From NCBI GenBank assembly GCA_017532885.1, contig JAFXIS010000036.1, forward strand, positions 1-27,979: a stretch of DNA of 27,979 bases, read 5' to 3'. Source of the DNA: Alistipes sp. (GTDB lineage Bacteria; Bacteroidota; Bacteroidia; Bacteroidales; Rikenellaceae). This document shows positions 16,551 to 22,961 of the stretch, piece by piece. Numbering within the stretch: the first letter of the stretch is position 1; each line of letters opens with the position of its first letter. The position numbers and the translations under genes are program-made. The notes under the pieces were generated by a model. It saw only the letters and a list, made by a program, of their open reading frames with translations. It searched no databases and had not been told where the DNA came from.

Positions 16551-17765
16551 ATGCAGACAAAAATCACAATCAGAAACGAAGCACAAACCTGTTACATCGA
16601 CATCGAGGGTACGATTGGCGTACCCGAAGAGTGTCAATTCGAGGATGCCACATCGCGTGTAGCGACATTTGAGGCATTCCGACGCGAGGTGAAGCGCATA
16701 ACGGAGGTGGCAGCAAAGTCGGTTGTGGTGAACATCCGCTCAACGGGTGGCGATGTAAATGACGCGTTGCTCATTTATGATGCCCTGCGAGCGTTGGATG
16801 CCCACATAACCACACGATGCTACGGTTACACCGCCTCGGCAGCGACAATCATTGCTCAGGCGGCAGATGAGGGTTGCCGTGAAATTTCGGGAAATGCGCT
16901 CTACCTCATCCACAACTCCACTTGTTCGATTGATGGCAATTCGGCATCACTTGATGCTCGCGCCGAACTTTTGCGCAAGACCGATGAGCAGTTGGCACGC
17001 CTCTACGCACTGCATTCGGGTGGCGAGGCGGAGTTTTTCCTCGCACTTATGGCGGAGAACAATGGCGAGGGTCGCTGGCTCTCAGCCGAGGAGGCAATAG
17101 AGCTTGGCTTGGCAGATAGCTTAATTGACATTGAGGAGGAGCCTCATAAAGAGCCTGCAACCGAGGAGCAGACAAACGAAGAGCCCGCAAAAGAGCCAGC
17201 AGAGGAGCCTAAAACCGGCAAAGCGCCCTCGGAGAAGGAGTTGCCCTCGGACCAAAGCACGGGAAAGCCCGCACGCAAGAAGCATCCACATAAGCAGGCA
17301 ACATCGGAAACAGCTTGGGGTGCGATTATCCGCTACTTGCTGAATCGATTGGCGATACGCCTCGATGAGTGGATAGACTCATTGCAGGAGAAGCGCCAAA
17401 AGAAGAAGGAGGAGCAAAAATCGGAGTCCTCGGAACAGACCGCGCCGACAACCGAGAAAAACTCACGACGAGGTAAGCGCAAGACAAAGGAGGAGAAGCA
17501 GACGGAGCAGACGGAGCAACCATCGCACGAGAGCCCCACGCCAGAGCCAACTCCGAGCGAGAATAGCGCGAAGGCTGACGGTGCAAATGCCGAAAAAGCA
17601 CTTCCTCAAGCTACGGCAGCAAAGTCGTCGGTATTATTTACCGAGCGTCAGCGTCACTTCATGGCGTCGAAGCTAAAGAGCATCGAGGACCCCTCGCCAA
17701 ACAGCACCGAATTTGGCACCAACATGCGTTCATATGCCGACGATGCCAAAGCCTTCGGAAGATAA
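16551..17765 (+). CDS. ClpP-type prohead protease fused to a scaffold-like tail
   Basis: Residues 1-195 form a ClpP-fold (S14/S49-like) head-maturation protease. Ser96 lies in GYTASAATI, His121 in ALYLIHN, and Asp145 in LRKTDEQL is the likely third catalytic residue. The 25-residue Ser-to-His spacing equals that of ClpP. STGGDVNDAL is the oxyanion-region motif. From about residue 196 to 370 the chain is highly charged and low in complexity: Glu/Pro/Lys repeats such as EEPAKEPAEEPK, then KKKEEQKSE, interrupted by one short helical block (AIIRYLLNRLAIRLDEWIDS). The end, FTERQRHFMASKLKSIED, is folded-looking. This agrees with a protease joined to a scaffold that organises the capsid and is then cleaved. 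At 404 residues it is much longer than a plain phage ClpP. The capsid gene follows by 69 bp. Confidence 0.88.
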   Translation: MQTKITIRNEAQTCYIDIEGTIGVPEECQFEDATSRVATFEAFRREVKRITEVAAKSVVVNIRSTGGDVNDALLIYDALRALDAHITTRCYGYTASAATIIAQAADEGCREISGNALYLIHNSTCSIDGNSASLDARAELLRKTDEQLARLYALHSGGEAEFFLALMAENNGEGRWLSAEEAIELGLADSLIDIEEEPHKEPATEEQTNEEPAKEPAEEPKTGKAPSEKELPSDQSTGKPARKKHPHKQATSETAWGAIIRYLLNRLAIRLDEWIDSLQEKRQKKKEEQKSESSEQTAPTTEKNSRRGKRKTKEEKQTEQTEQPSHESPTPEPTPSENSAKADGANAEKALPQATAAKSSVLFTERQRHFMASKLKSIEDPSPNSTEFGTNMRSYADDAKAFGR

Positions 17766-17834
17766 ACCGCCCACACTCGAACAAACATTAATAACCACAA
17801 GAAAAACTATTAAAAACTTAAAACACAAAACATT

Positions 17835-18824
17835 ATGTCAAACATTATCGTAAACCCCAAAACTTACACAGGTACAGAACTCGAGAAAATCTTTTTCCGC
17901 CCCATCCTCACAGGTCAGACCGCCGAGGAGCTTGGCATCCGCGTACTCTACAACATGCCCGTACCGACGGTGTTGCCCGTAGTAAACCACTCGGGAAATG
18001 TTCTCTCGCCCATCGACAATAACCCCTCATGGGTCGGTAACAACAAAACAACCGATAAGAAGGAGATTGCTATGGCGCGTGTAAAGGCAGAGAATTCATT
18101 CTCGGCAAGTGACTACTTCTCGACAATTTTCGAGATTATCTCGAATCAGAATAACCTCAACATGGAGGATTTGACCGGCACAGAGTTGGAGCAGGCCGAG
18201 ACCGAGCTCTTCCGCAAGGCTATTGCCCAGAGCATCCGCATGAACCTCTGGTTGGGCGATAAGGATGGTGCGCTCCAGACCGGCTACGAGAGCTTCGACG
18301 GCGTGTTGAAGATTGTCGCAGAGAAGGTAGCGGACAACGCGTTTACTATCTCGGAGAAGGGCCTCGACTCGAAGCTCAATGACGATGTGACTGCCCTCTT
18401 CGACGAGATGATTTCGGGCGCAAGTCCCAAGCTCAAGGGCCTATACAACGAGGGTCAGGTGGCATTCTTCGTATCTACGGCAGTTTATGATGCCTATGAG
18501 GAGTTCCTCGACTCGCAGTTCGGAAATGCGGCATATGCTGATGTTCAGGCGGGTCGTCGTCAGTTGATGTATCGTGGTTTCCCCGTAGTCGAGGTGAACC
18601 TGGAGCCTTCAATCTCGTCATCTAAGCTCTCGAAGAACTTCGTAATCTTCACCGACCGCCGCAACATCGTCTTGGCAGTAAACACTGCCGATGTCCCCGG
18701 CTCGGAGATTCGCATGTGGTACAATCCCGACGAGATGGAGAACCGTCAGCGTGCCGTATTCGCTATCGGTTGCGACATCCTCGATGATGAGATTGTATGC
18801 GCCGCAATCAATCAGACTGCTTAA
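17835..18824 (+). CDS. HK97-type major capsid protein
   Basis: The 329-residue product, directly after the protease/scaffold gene, has the layout of HK97-fold major capsid proteins in Bacteroidales phages. It has a conserved N-terminal arm region (NPKTYTGTELEKIFFRPIL), a helical spine with EQAETELFRKAIAQSIRMNLWLG split over about 116-145, and a C-terminal A-domain with RQLMYRGFPVVEV, NFVIFTDRRNIVLAV, MWYNPDEMENRQRAVFAIG. There is no N-terminal delta extension of its own, which fits a separate or fused scaffold. The leader before the ATG is A-rich and lacks an SD site, the pattern of highly translated Bacteroidota genes. The fold call rests on motif resemblance and synteny, not on a database search. 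Confidence 0.85.
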   Translation: MSNIIVNPKTYTGTELEKIFFRPILTGQTAEELGIRVLYNMPVPTVLPVVNHSGNVLSPIDNNPSWVGNNKTTDKKEIAMARVKAENSFSASDYFSTIFEIISNQNNLNMEDLTGTELEQAETELFRKAIAQSIRMNLWLGDKDGALQTGYESFDGVLKIVAEKVADNAFTISEKGLDSKLNDDVTALFDEMISGASPKLKGLYNEGQVAFFVSTAVYDAYEEFLDSQFGNAAYADVQAGRRQLMYRGFPVVEVNLEPSISSSKLSKNFVIFTDRRNIVLAVNTADVPGSEIRMWYNPDEMENRQRAVFAIGCDILDDEIVCAAINQTA

Positions 18825-18836
18825 AAGGAGTGAGGT

Positions 18837-19292
18837 ATGGCGACAAATAGCAACTTTAAGCCCATAGGTGGCATTGCATCCGCCGAGCTACTCATGGTCA
18901 AAGACCTAAAGTCACGAAGCGACCTTATAACCAAGGAGGGTATAAAGGTGGAGTTGTCGGACTATGCCTCACATTACGACGAGAGTTTTCTATCGGATAA
19001 CGGACTGGTGAGCGTGAAACACACGCTCACCCTCGTTGCTGCGCGGGAGGATGCTGCGGCGTGGATAGATGCAGAATTTCTGCGTAACTGCGCAGCAGAT
19101 GGTGTGGTGGCAAAAATCACCCTATCTACGGGCGAGAAACTGACAATCGGATGGTCAAAGAAAATGCTGTTTGAACAGGCTCTACGCCTGCAAGCACTGA
19201 CCTGCTCGACCGGAACACGCCCAAAGCATCGCCCCCGTATAGAGCTCGTATTGTCGTGTTGTGATGTATGCTCGGCGTACAATAACAATTAA
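18837..19292 (+). CDS. Phage-type tube-like or head-tail structural protein
   Basis: This 151-residue protein is beta-rich. It starts with GGIASAELLMVKDL, has YDESFLSDNGLVSVKHTLTLV (about 44-64) and ends with a strand pair (RIELVLSCCDVCSAYNNN). The Gly-rich start, the G-x-V-x-H-x-L-x-L pattern and a late SKKMLFEQALRLQ block resemble tail-tube-like proteins seen next to capsid genes in Bacteroidales phages. The assignment is inference; a decoration or neck protein is also possible. Its ATG has a real Shine-Dalgarno site, AAGGAG at 18825-18830, with six-base spacing. Its position between capsid and portal is unusual for a tail-tube gene. Two adjacent cysteines occur near the C-terminus. Confidence 0.6.
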   Translation: MATNSNFKPIGGIASAELLMVKDLKSRSDLITKEGIKVELSDYASHYDESFLSDNGLVSVKHTLTLVAAREDAAAWIDAEFLRNCAADGVVAKITLSTGEKLTIGWSKKMLFEQALRLQALTCSTGTRPKHRPRIELVLSCCDVCSAYNNN

Positions 19293-19315
19293 AATCTATT
19301 TTTTGGACTATTTTT

Positions 19316-20533
19316 ATGGAAACAGATATCAAGAAGAGTAAGGTAGGTGTAGGGAACAGTAAAAAGGAGCCTCTGTTTACACTCTCGGCAAGCACCGTGT
19401 CGAGTGATAAATTTTGGCGCTGGGGCGACGACAACATGCTGCCACAGGTGCTGTCACTCATGTCACGACGCTCGACCACTCATCGAAGAATAATCAACGA
19501 CAAGGCAGATTACATCGCCGGAAAGGGGTTTTCGTACAACGAAGCAGATGCCCGCTTAGCGGCGTTTGTAAAGAGTGCAAATGGCGCGGGAGAATCCCTG
19601 CGCACGATACTTAATCGCGTAGCTTTCGACAAAGCGTTGCTCGGAAATGCCTTCTTGGAGGTCGTGACCGACAATCAAGGCTCATTCCTCTCGCTACATC
19701 ATCAGGATGCCTCAAAAGTGCGCATTGCACGCGACGATAGGCATGTGATTCTGCACCACAATTGGGCGGCATTCAAGAGCGAGGAGGCAATATCGTTGCC
19801 AATTTATCCGCTTTTTGAGGAGCAGGAGGACGGCTCGCTACGCACGGTGATTCACTACAAGGAGTATGAGCCGATGTTCACACACTACGGAGTGCCGAAG
19901 TACATCGCCGGCATGGGTGTATCGGCAATTGCCTACAAGACAGATTGTTGGAATATTGCGCGTCTGGACAACTCGTTCCAGCTCTCGGGAGTGATGATGC
20001 TCGATGCCGCCGTAGGAAGCGAGGAGGATGCCGAGCAGATTGTACATGCAGCACAAAAGCGTTTCGCCGGAGAGCCCGGGCAGGTGATGTTTATCGTAAG
20101 AAATGGGCAGGAGAACGATAATTCGCAATTCATACCCGTAACTTCGAACAACGAGGGCGATTGGAGCCAGCTCCACGACCAGGCGACGAGCGACATCGTG
20201 ATTGCCCACTCATGGTTCCGCTCGCTCAGTGGTTTGGATTACGCCTCAGGATTCAGCGCAGAGCGTATTTTGCACGAATATGAGGTGGCTTTGAACACCG
20301 TAATTCTTGCCGAGCAGGAGGAGCTTTTGAGCCCCATAAAGCGCATATTGCAGGAGGTGACGCAAATAAATTCGGCATCATTGGAGGTGATAAATCGCCC
20401 ACCGACACGCTCGAAGCCCACCTATATGAAGGTCTGGGAGGCTCGCAAGGCCGACGGATTGGAGTACGATGCCGAGGATGAACACCAACAGATGTTCCTT
20501 GCCGAGCTGACAACCCGCAAATCAACAACTTAA
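19316..20533 (+). CDS. Phage portal protein (HK97/PBSX-like)
   Basis: The 405-residue product has the typical portal sequence. The N-terminus contains KFWRWGDDNMLPQVLSLM (about 33-50), then RRIINDKADYIAGKGFSY (about 57-75), KALLGNAFLEVV, YKEYEPMFTHYGVPKYIAGMG (about 178-198) and RLDNSFQLSGVMML, with a helical C-terminal barrel-like region (IKRILQEVTQINSASLEVI). Portals form the dodecameric DNA channel at one capsid vertex and are the docking site for terminase and for head-tail connectors. It is encoded after capsid and protease, the reverse of the common order. No terminase gene is present nearby. The ATG at 19316 is preceded by an AT-rich spacer without an SD site. Confidence 0.9.
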   Translation: METDIKKSKVGVGNSKKEPLFTLSASTVSSDKFWRWGDDNMLPQVLSLMSRRSTTHRRIINDKADYIAGKGFSYNEADARLAAFVKSANGAGESLRTILNRVAFDKALLGNAFLEVVTDNQGSFLSLHHQDASKVRIARDDRHVILHHNWAAFKSEEAISLPIYPLFEEQEDGSLRTVIHYKEYEPMFTHYGVPKYIAGMGVSAIAYKTDCWNIARLDNSFQLSGVMMLDAAVGSEEDAEQIVHAAQKRFAGEPGQVMFIVRNGQENDNSQFIPVTSNNEGDWSQLHDQATSDIVIAHSWFRSLSGLDYASGFSAERILHEYEVALNTVILAEQEELLSPIKRILQEVTQINSASLEVINRPPTRSKPTYMKVWEARKADGLEYDAEDEHQQMFLAELTTRKSTT

Positions 20534-20545
20534 AAACAACTCACC

Positions 20546-21022
20546 ATGGAACAGAACATTATTTCAGCCGAAGAGATTATCGCCGAGGCTTTTACCGATG
20601 GCGAGTACATAGCTCCCGCGGCGATTTCGCACTCCGACATCACAGCCGCCATTGAGCGTTGGATACTCCCCATAACGGGGCAGGCGCTACTCGCGGCAAT
20701 CGAAACGGGTAATTATCAAGATTTTGCAACGCAATATCTGCGACCTGCGATTGCGGCATTTACACGCCTTGAGGTGCAACCACGCCTGAATGTGGCAACC
20801 GGACAATTAGGTCTGTCGTTGCCCCGAACCTCTTACAATAAGGTGGCAGACGAAAGCATGCGTCACGAGCTCATGACTGCCCTAAAACGCAGAGCATACT
20901 CGCTACGCCGTCGCATGTCGCGTTATCTCGATGCCAACGCCGCCTCGATGCCCGAGTATAACCCAAAGAAGAACATTCTTAAACGCTGTTGTTGTGATGG
21001 AGGCATTGTGCAAGTACATTAG
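20546..21022 (+). CDS. Phage head-completion/connector-like protein
   Basis: The 158-residue, mostly helical product has ERWILPITGQALLAAIE (about 36-52), YLRPAIAAFTRLEVQPRLNV (about 64-83), GLSLPRTSYNKVADESMRHEL, and a basic helix LKRRAYSLRRRMSRYLDANA. Proteins of this length, composition and position after the portal serve as neck or head-completion proteins in Bacteroidales phages (a DUF-type family). The C-terminus holds a CCC cluster. The next gene's ATG at 20997 lies inside this gene, a 26-bp overlap in another frame. The upstream spacer is 12 bp after the portal stop. Head-tail connector function is inferred from context. Confidence 0.7.
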   Translation: MEQNIISAEEIIAEAFTDGEYIAPAAISHSDITAAIERWILPITGQALLAAIETGNYQDFATQYLRPAIAAFTRLEVQPRLNVATGQLGLSLPRTSYNKVADESMRHELMTALKRRAYSLRRRMSRYLDANAASMPEYNPKKNILKRCCCDGGIVQVH

Positions 21023-21443
21023 TGGATGCGTCGCCGCATTGGCGGCGCTCTTCTCACCCGTAGTGCCAATGATTTGGTCGCTCATTGGATTTATAGGCTT
21101 TGACTTCATTACGGGCGTTATGGCTTCACATGCCGAAGCTCGGCGCATCGGGCAGGCATGGTACTTCGAGAGCCGCGAAGCGTGGCGTACAATCGAGAAG
21201 TTGGGATTTTCGATTATTGCGCTCTGCATGGCATTTATTATCGACACGCTACTGCTCGGATTTATGGAATTGCACCTCACAAACCTCTTTGCCGGATTTA
21301 TCTGCGGCGTGGAGATGTGGTCCTTCCTTGAAAATGCCTGCCGCATAAGCGATGCCCCACTACTGAAGCATATACGCCACTTTGTCAAACATAAGGTCGA
21401 AAAGGAGATAAAACAAGATGAGCAGAGGAATAAAGAATTGTAA
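20997..21443 (+). CDS. Phage holin-family membrane protein
   Basis: The 148-residue product starts at the ATG at 20997. A longer frame back to 20931 lies inside the previous gene and is rejected. It has about four hydrophobic segments: ISGCVAALAALFSPVVPMIW, SLIGFIGFDFITGVMAS, SIIALCMAFIIDTLLLGFM and NLFAGFICGVEMWSFL, then a basic tail with KHKVEKEIKQDEQRN. The FDFITGV motif followed by a soluble loop and more helices is typical of the phage/toxin-secretion holin family. Holins open the inner membrane to let the lysis enzyme reach the wall. It overlaps both neighbours, by 26 bp each, which points to translational coupling. The product after it is the likely lysis partner. Confidence 0.8.
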   Translation: MEALCKYISGCVAALAALFSPVVPMIWSLIGFIGFDFITGVMASHAEARRIGQAWYFESREAWRTIEKLGFSIIALCMAFIIDTLLLGFMELHLTNLFAGFICGVEMWSFLENACRISDAPLLKHIRHFVKHKVEKEIKQDEQRNKEL

Positions 21444-21819
21444 CCCCGGAAACATTCGTCGCTCGCGCGTACGCTATCGCGGCGAGGTGCATCCGTCGCA
21501 AGACCCCGATTTTAAGCAGTTTACATCAATGGCTTGGGGCTATCGAGCGATGTTTGTGTTGCTCGATACCTACCGCAAGCGATATGGGTTGACGACGCTG
21601 CGAGATATGATTTCGCGCTATGCCCCACCCCAGGAGAATCATACGGCACGATACATTGATGCGGTTTGTGACTTCACGGGCCTGCATGCCGACGAGGAGC
21701 TGAACACGCGCGACCGCGCAACCATGATTCCCATAATCATGGCAATGTCGCGCATCGAAAACGGCTGCTCCGCCGAACAACACGAGGTTGAAACGGGCTG
21801 GATACTGACCGATTTCTAA
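21418..21819 (+). CDS. Phage peptidoglycan-degrading virion protein (P5-like)
   Basis: This 133-residue protein begins MSRGIKNCNPGNIRRSR, the RGI-x-N-x-NPGNIR motif of phage structural proteins and lytic enzymes often labelled P5-like. Further blocks are FTSMAWGYRAMFVLLDTYRKR (about 40-60), LRDMISRYAPPQENHTARYI (about 66-85) and a tail with MIPIIMAMSRIENG. The fold is expected to be a small lysozyme/transglycosylase-like domain. No signal peptide is present, as expected if the upstream holin gives access. A real Shine-Dalgarno site, AAGGAG at 21402-21407, precedes the ATG by ten bases, within the holin gene. It is the last gene of the phage-derived operon, and a terminator lies about 75 bp downstream. 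Confidence 0.75.
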   Translation: MSRGIKNCNPGNIRRSRVRYRGEVHPSQDPDFKQFTSMAWGYRAMFVLLDTYRKRYGLTTLRDMISRYAPPQENHTARYIDAVCDFTGLHADEELNTRDRATMIPIIMAMSRIENGCSAEQHEVETGWILTDF

Positions 21820-21855
21820 ACACACCCCCAAACGCGACTCACAAAACACGATTTT

Positions 21856-21880
21856 CAATCGCGATATCTAATCGCGATTG
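21856..21880. repeat. Perfect 10-bp inverted repeat, CAATCGCGAT
   Basis: CAATCGCGAT (21856-21865), loop ATCTA, ATCGCGATTG (21871-21880). The stem is perfect but no T-run follows on either side, so it is not an obvious terminator. It sits 37 bp after the last phage-derived gene. It could be an operator, a site for a DNA-binding protein, or a stabilising 3' hairpin. Confidence 0.7.
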
Positions 21881-21893
21881 AACTCACCCCCCC

Positions 21894-21928
21894 AAGGCTG
21901 TCGATTTGCAAAAATTGACAGCCTTTTT
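21894..21928 (+). terminator. Terminator of the phage-derived operon
   Basis: AAGGCTGTC (21894-21902) pairs with GACAGCCTT (21917-21925), with additional AT pairs inside the loop, and a T-run to 21928. It ends + strand transcription from the phage-derived operon. Confidence 0.85.
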
Positions 21929-21940
21929 AGATATAAAGCA

Positions 21941-21969
21941 AAAAAACCGCGCCCCAAAAGGAGCGCGGT
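21941..21969 (-). terminator. Minus-strand terminator of the SusCD operon
   Basis: On the minus strand, ACCGCGCTCC pairs with GGGGCGCGGT (21946-21955 with 21960-21969, one mismatch) and is followed by TTTTTT (complement of 21941-21946). It is the strongest - strand terminator in this convergent gap. Confidence 0.85.
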
Positions 21970-22006
21970 CGGTGTAGCAGTGTCGAAAATGGCTATCTAT
22001 CACAAA

Positions 22007-22040
22007 CAATTGGCCCGACTTCAAAAAGTCGGGCCAATTG
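22007..22040 (-). terminator. Perfect 15-bp hairpin after the Sus lipoprotein gene
   Basis: CAATTGGCCCGACTT (22007-22021) and AAGTCGGGCCAATTG (22026-22040) form a perfect stem around a four-base loop, followed on the minus strand by TTTGTG. It lies 25 bp after the lipoprotein stop and may act as a first terminator or protect the 3' end of the mRNA. Confidence 0.65.
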
Positions 22041-22065
22041 CTAATAAGTATCAAAGTGTTACGAA

Positions 22066-22938
22066 TTACTCAAACCAAATGAGTTCCTCGTCATCTACAG
22101 AGAAATCGATATAACCACCAGTGTACAAAGAACCGGCATTGTTATCCAATTTCAACATGCTTGTGCTTGCCCACATGCCACCATCTTCATCCTCATATGG
22201 CTCAACATAGCAATAACCAGCATATGAACCAGGATTCCAATAGCCATGCATAAGTTTTCCTCCATCAGCAAAGCCACACAATACAAAAGGAGCCTGTGAA
22301 GTTGTAAAGCTTACATAATTTCTATCAGCATCGAACTCAAAGGTCAAAACAGAGTTTGCGCCATAAGCAGGACATGACTCGGGTGCAAGCTGGTGGAAAA
22401 GGTCTACTACGCGGAATACATTGGCATCATCCTGACGCTCAACCGCAACCTTACCGCTCAAATAAGCTACGCCATCATGCACAAAAGACTGAGCAATAGT
22501 GGTTTTGCCGGCAGGAATCCAAAGCAGACCCTTATAAGTCACCTCATAAGCGTACATCTTGCCAGAGTTATCGGTAGCAACAACAGTGATGGCATACAAA
22601 CCCATCAAGTTCTCAATAACCTGATCCATATTCTCCTCCGTTACAGCCTCACCATTTTCGCATACATAAGCGCAATAAGCATTAAGGCCATTCTGCTCGA
22701 TATATGCATCCTTCTCGGCCTTCAACTGAGCCAACATATACATCTCTTTTACTGCATCGTTTGCAACAATACGCACAGCTGTAGTCTGGTCCGGATTGGT
22801 GCCCTCGGGTGCTGCATACTGATAGATGGTAACAACGGGTGTGCCGTCATTGCCAGGGTTGGTACCTTCATCATCCGAGCAGGCAACCAACGCGATTGCT
22901 CCGAAAGCAATCAAAAGTGAATATAATAACTTTTTCAT
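22066..22938 (-). CDS. Lipoprotein of unknown function downstream of SusCD
   Basis: The chosen start at 22938 gives 290 residues, beginning MKKLLYSLLIAFGAIALVAC; Cys20 is the lipobox cysteine, and the acidic SDDEGTNPGND linker after it suits surface-exposed lipoproteins of Bacteroidota. An upstream ATG at 22968 overlaps the SusD stop and would spoil the signal peptide, so it is rejected. The rest is probably beta-rich, with repeated aromatic/Gly segments (YAGYCYVEPYEDEDGGMW, LYTGGYIDF). I do not recognise a named domain. It is 23 bp downstream of the SusD-like gene, the position usually held by SusE/F-type surface substrate-binding proteins, so an accessory binding role for the transporter is inferred. 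A CAYVCENG pair and several other cysteines are notable. Confidence 0.75.
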   Translation of the reverse strand: MKKLLYSLLIAFGAIALVACSDDEGTNPGNDGTPVVTIYQYAAPEGTNPDQTTAVRIVANDAVKEMYMLAQLKAEKDAYIEQNGLNAYCAYVCENGEAVTEENMDQVIENLMGLYAITVVATDNSGKMYAYEVTYKGLLWIPAGKTTIAQSFVHDGVAYLSGKVAVERQDDANVFRVVDLFHQLAPESCPAYGANSVLTFEFDADRNYVSFTTSQAPFVLCGFADGGKLMHGYWNPGSYAGYCYVEPYEDEDGGMWASTSMLKLDNNAGSLYTGGYIDFSVDDEELIWFE

Positions 22939-22961
22939 AATCGTCTTTTCTCGTTTTAGAT

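Noticed and set aside
19296..19305. Possible internal promoter before the portal gene (TATTTTTTG)
   Set aside because: The T-run is one base too long for TAnnTTTG and there is no -33 element, so it is probably only an AT-rich spacer.
20931..20996. Longer N-terminus for the holin
   Set aside because: It runs inside the head-completion-like gene and adds a proline-rich stretch with no match to holins; the ATG at 20997 starts just before the first hydrophobic helix.
22393..22920. 175-codon + strand ORF opposite the Sus lipoprotein gene
   Set aside because: It is antisense to a gene with a clear lipoprotein signal and has no recognisable features of its own; a shadow ORF.
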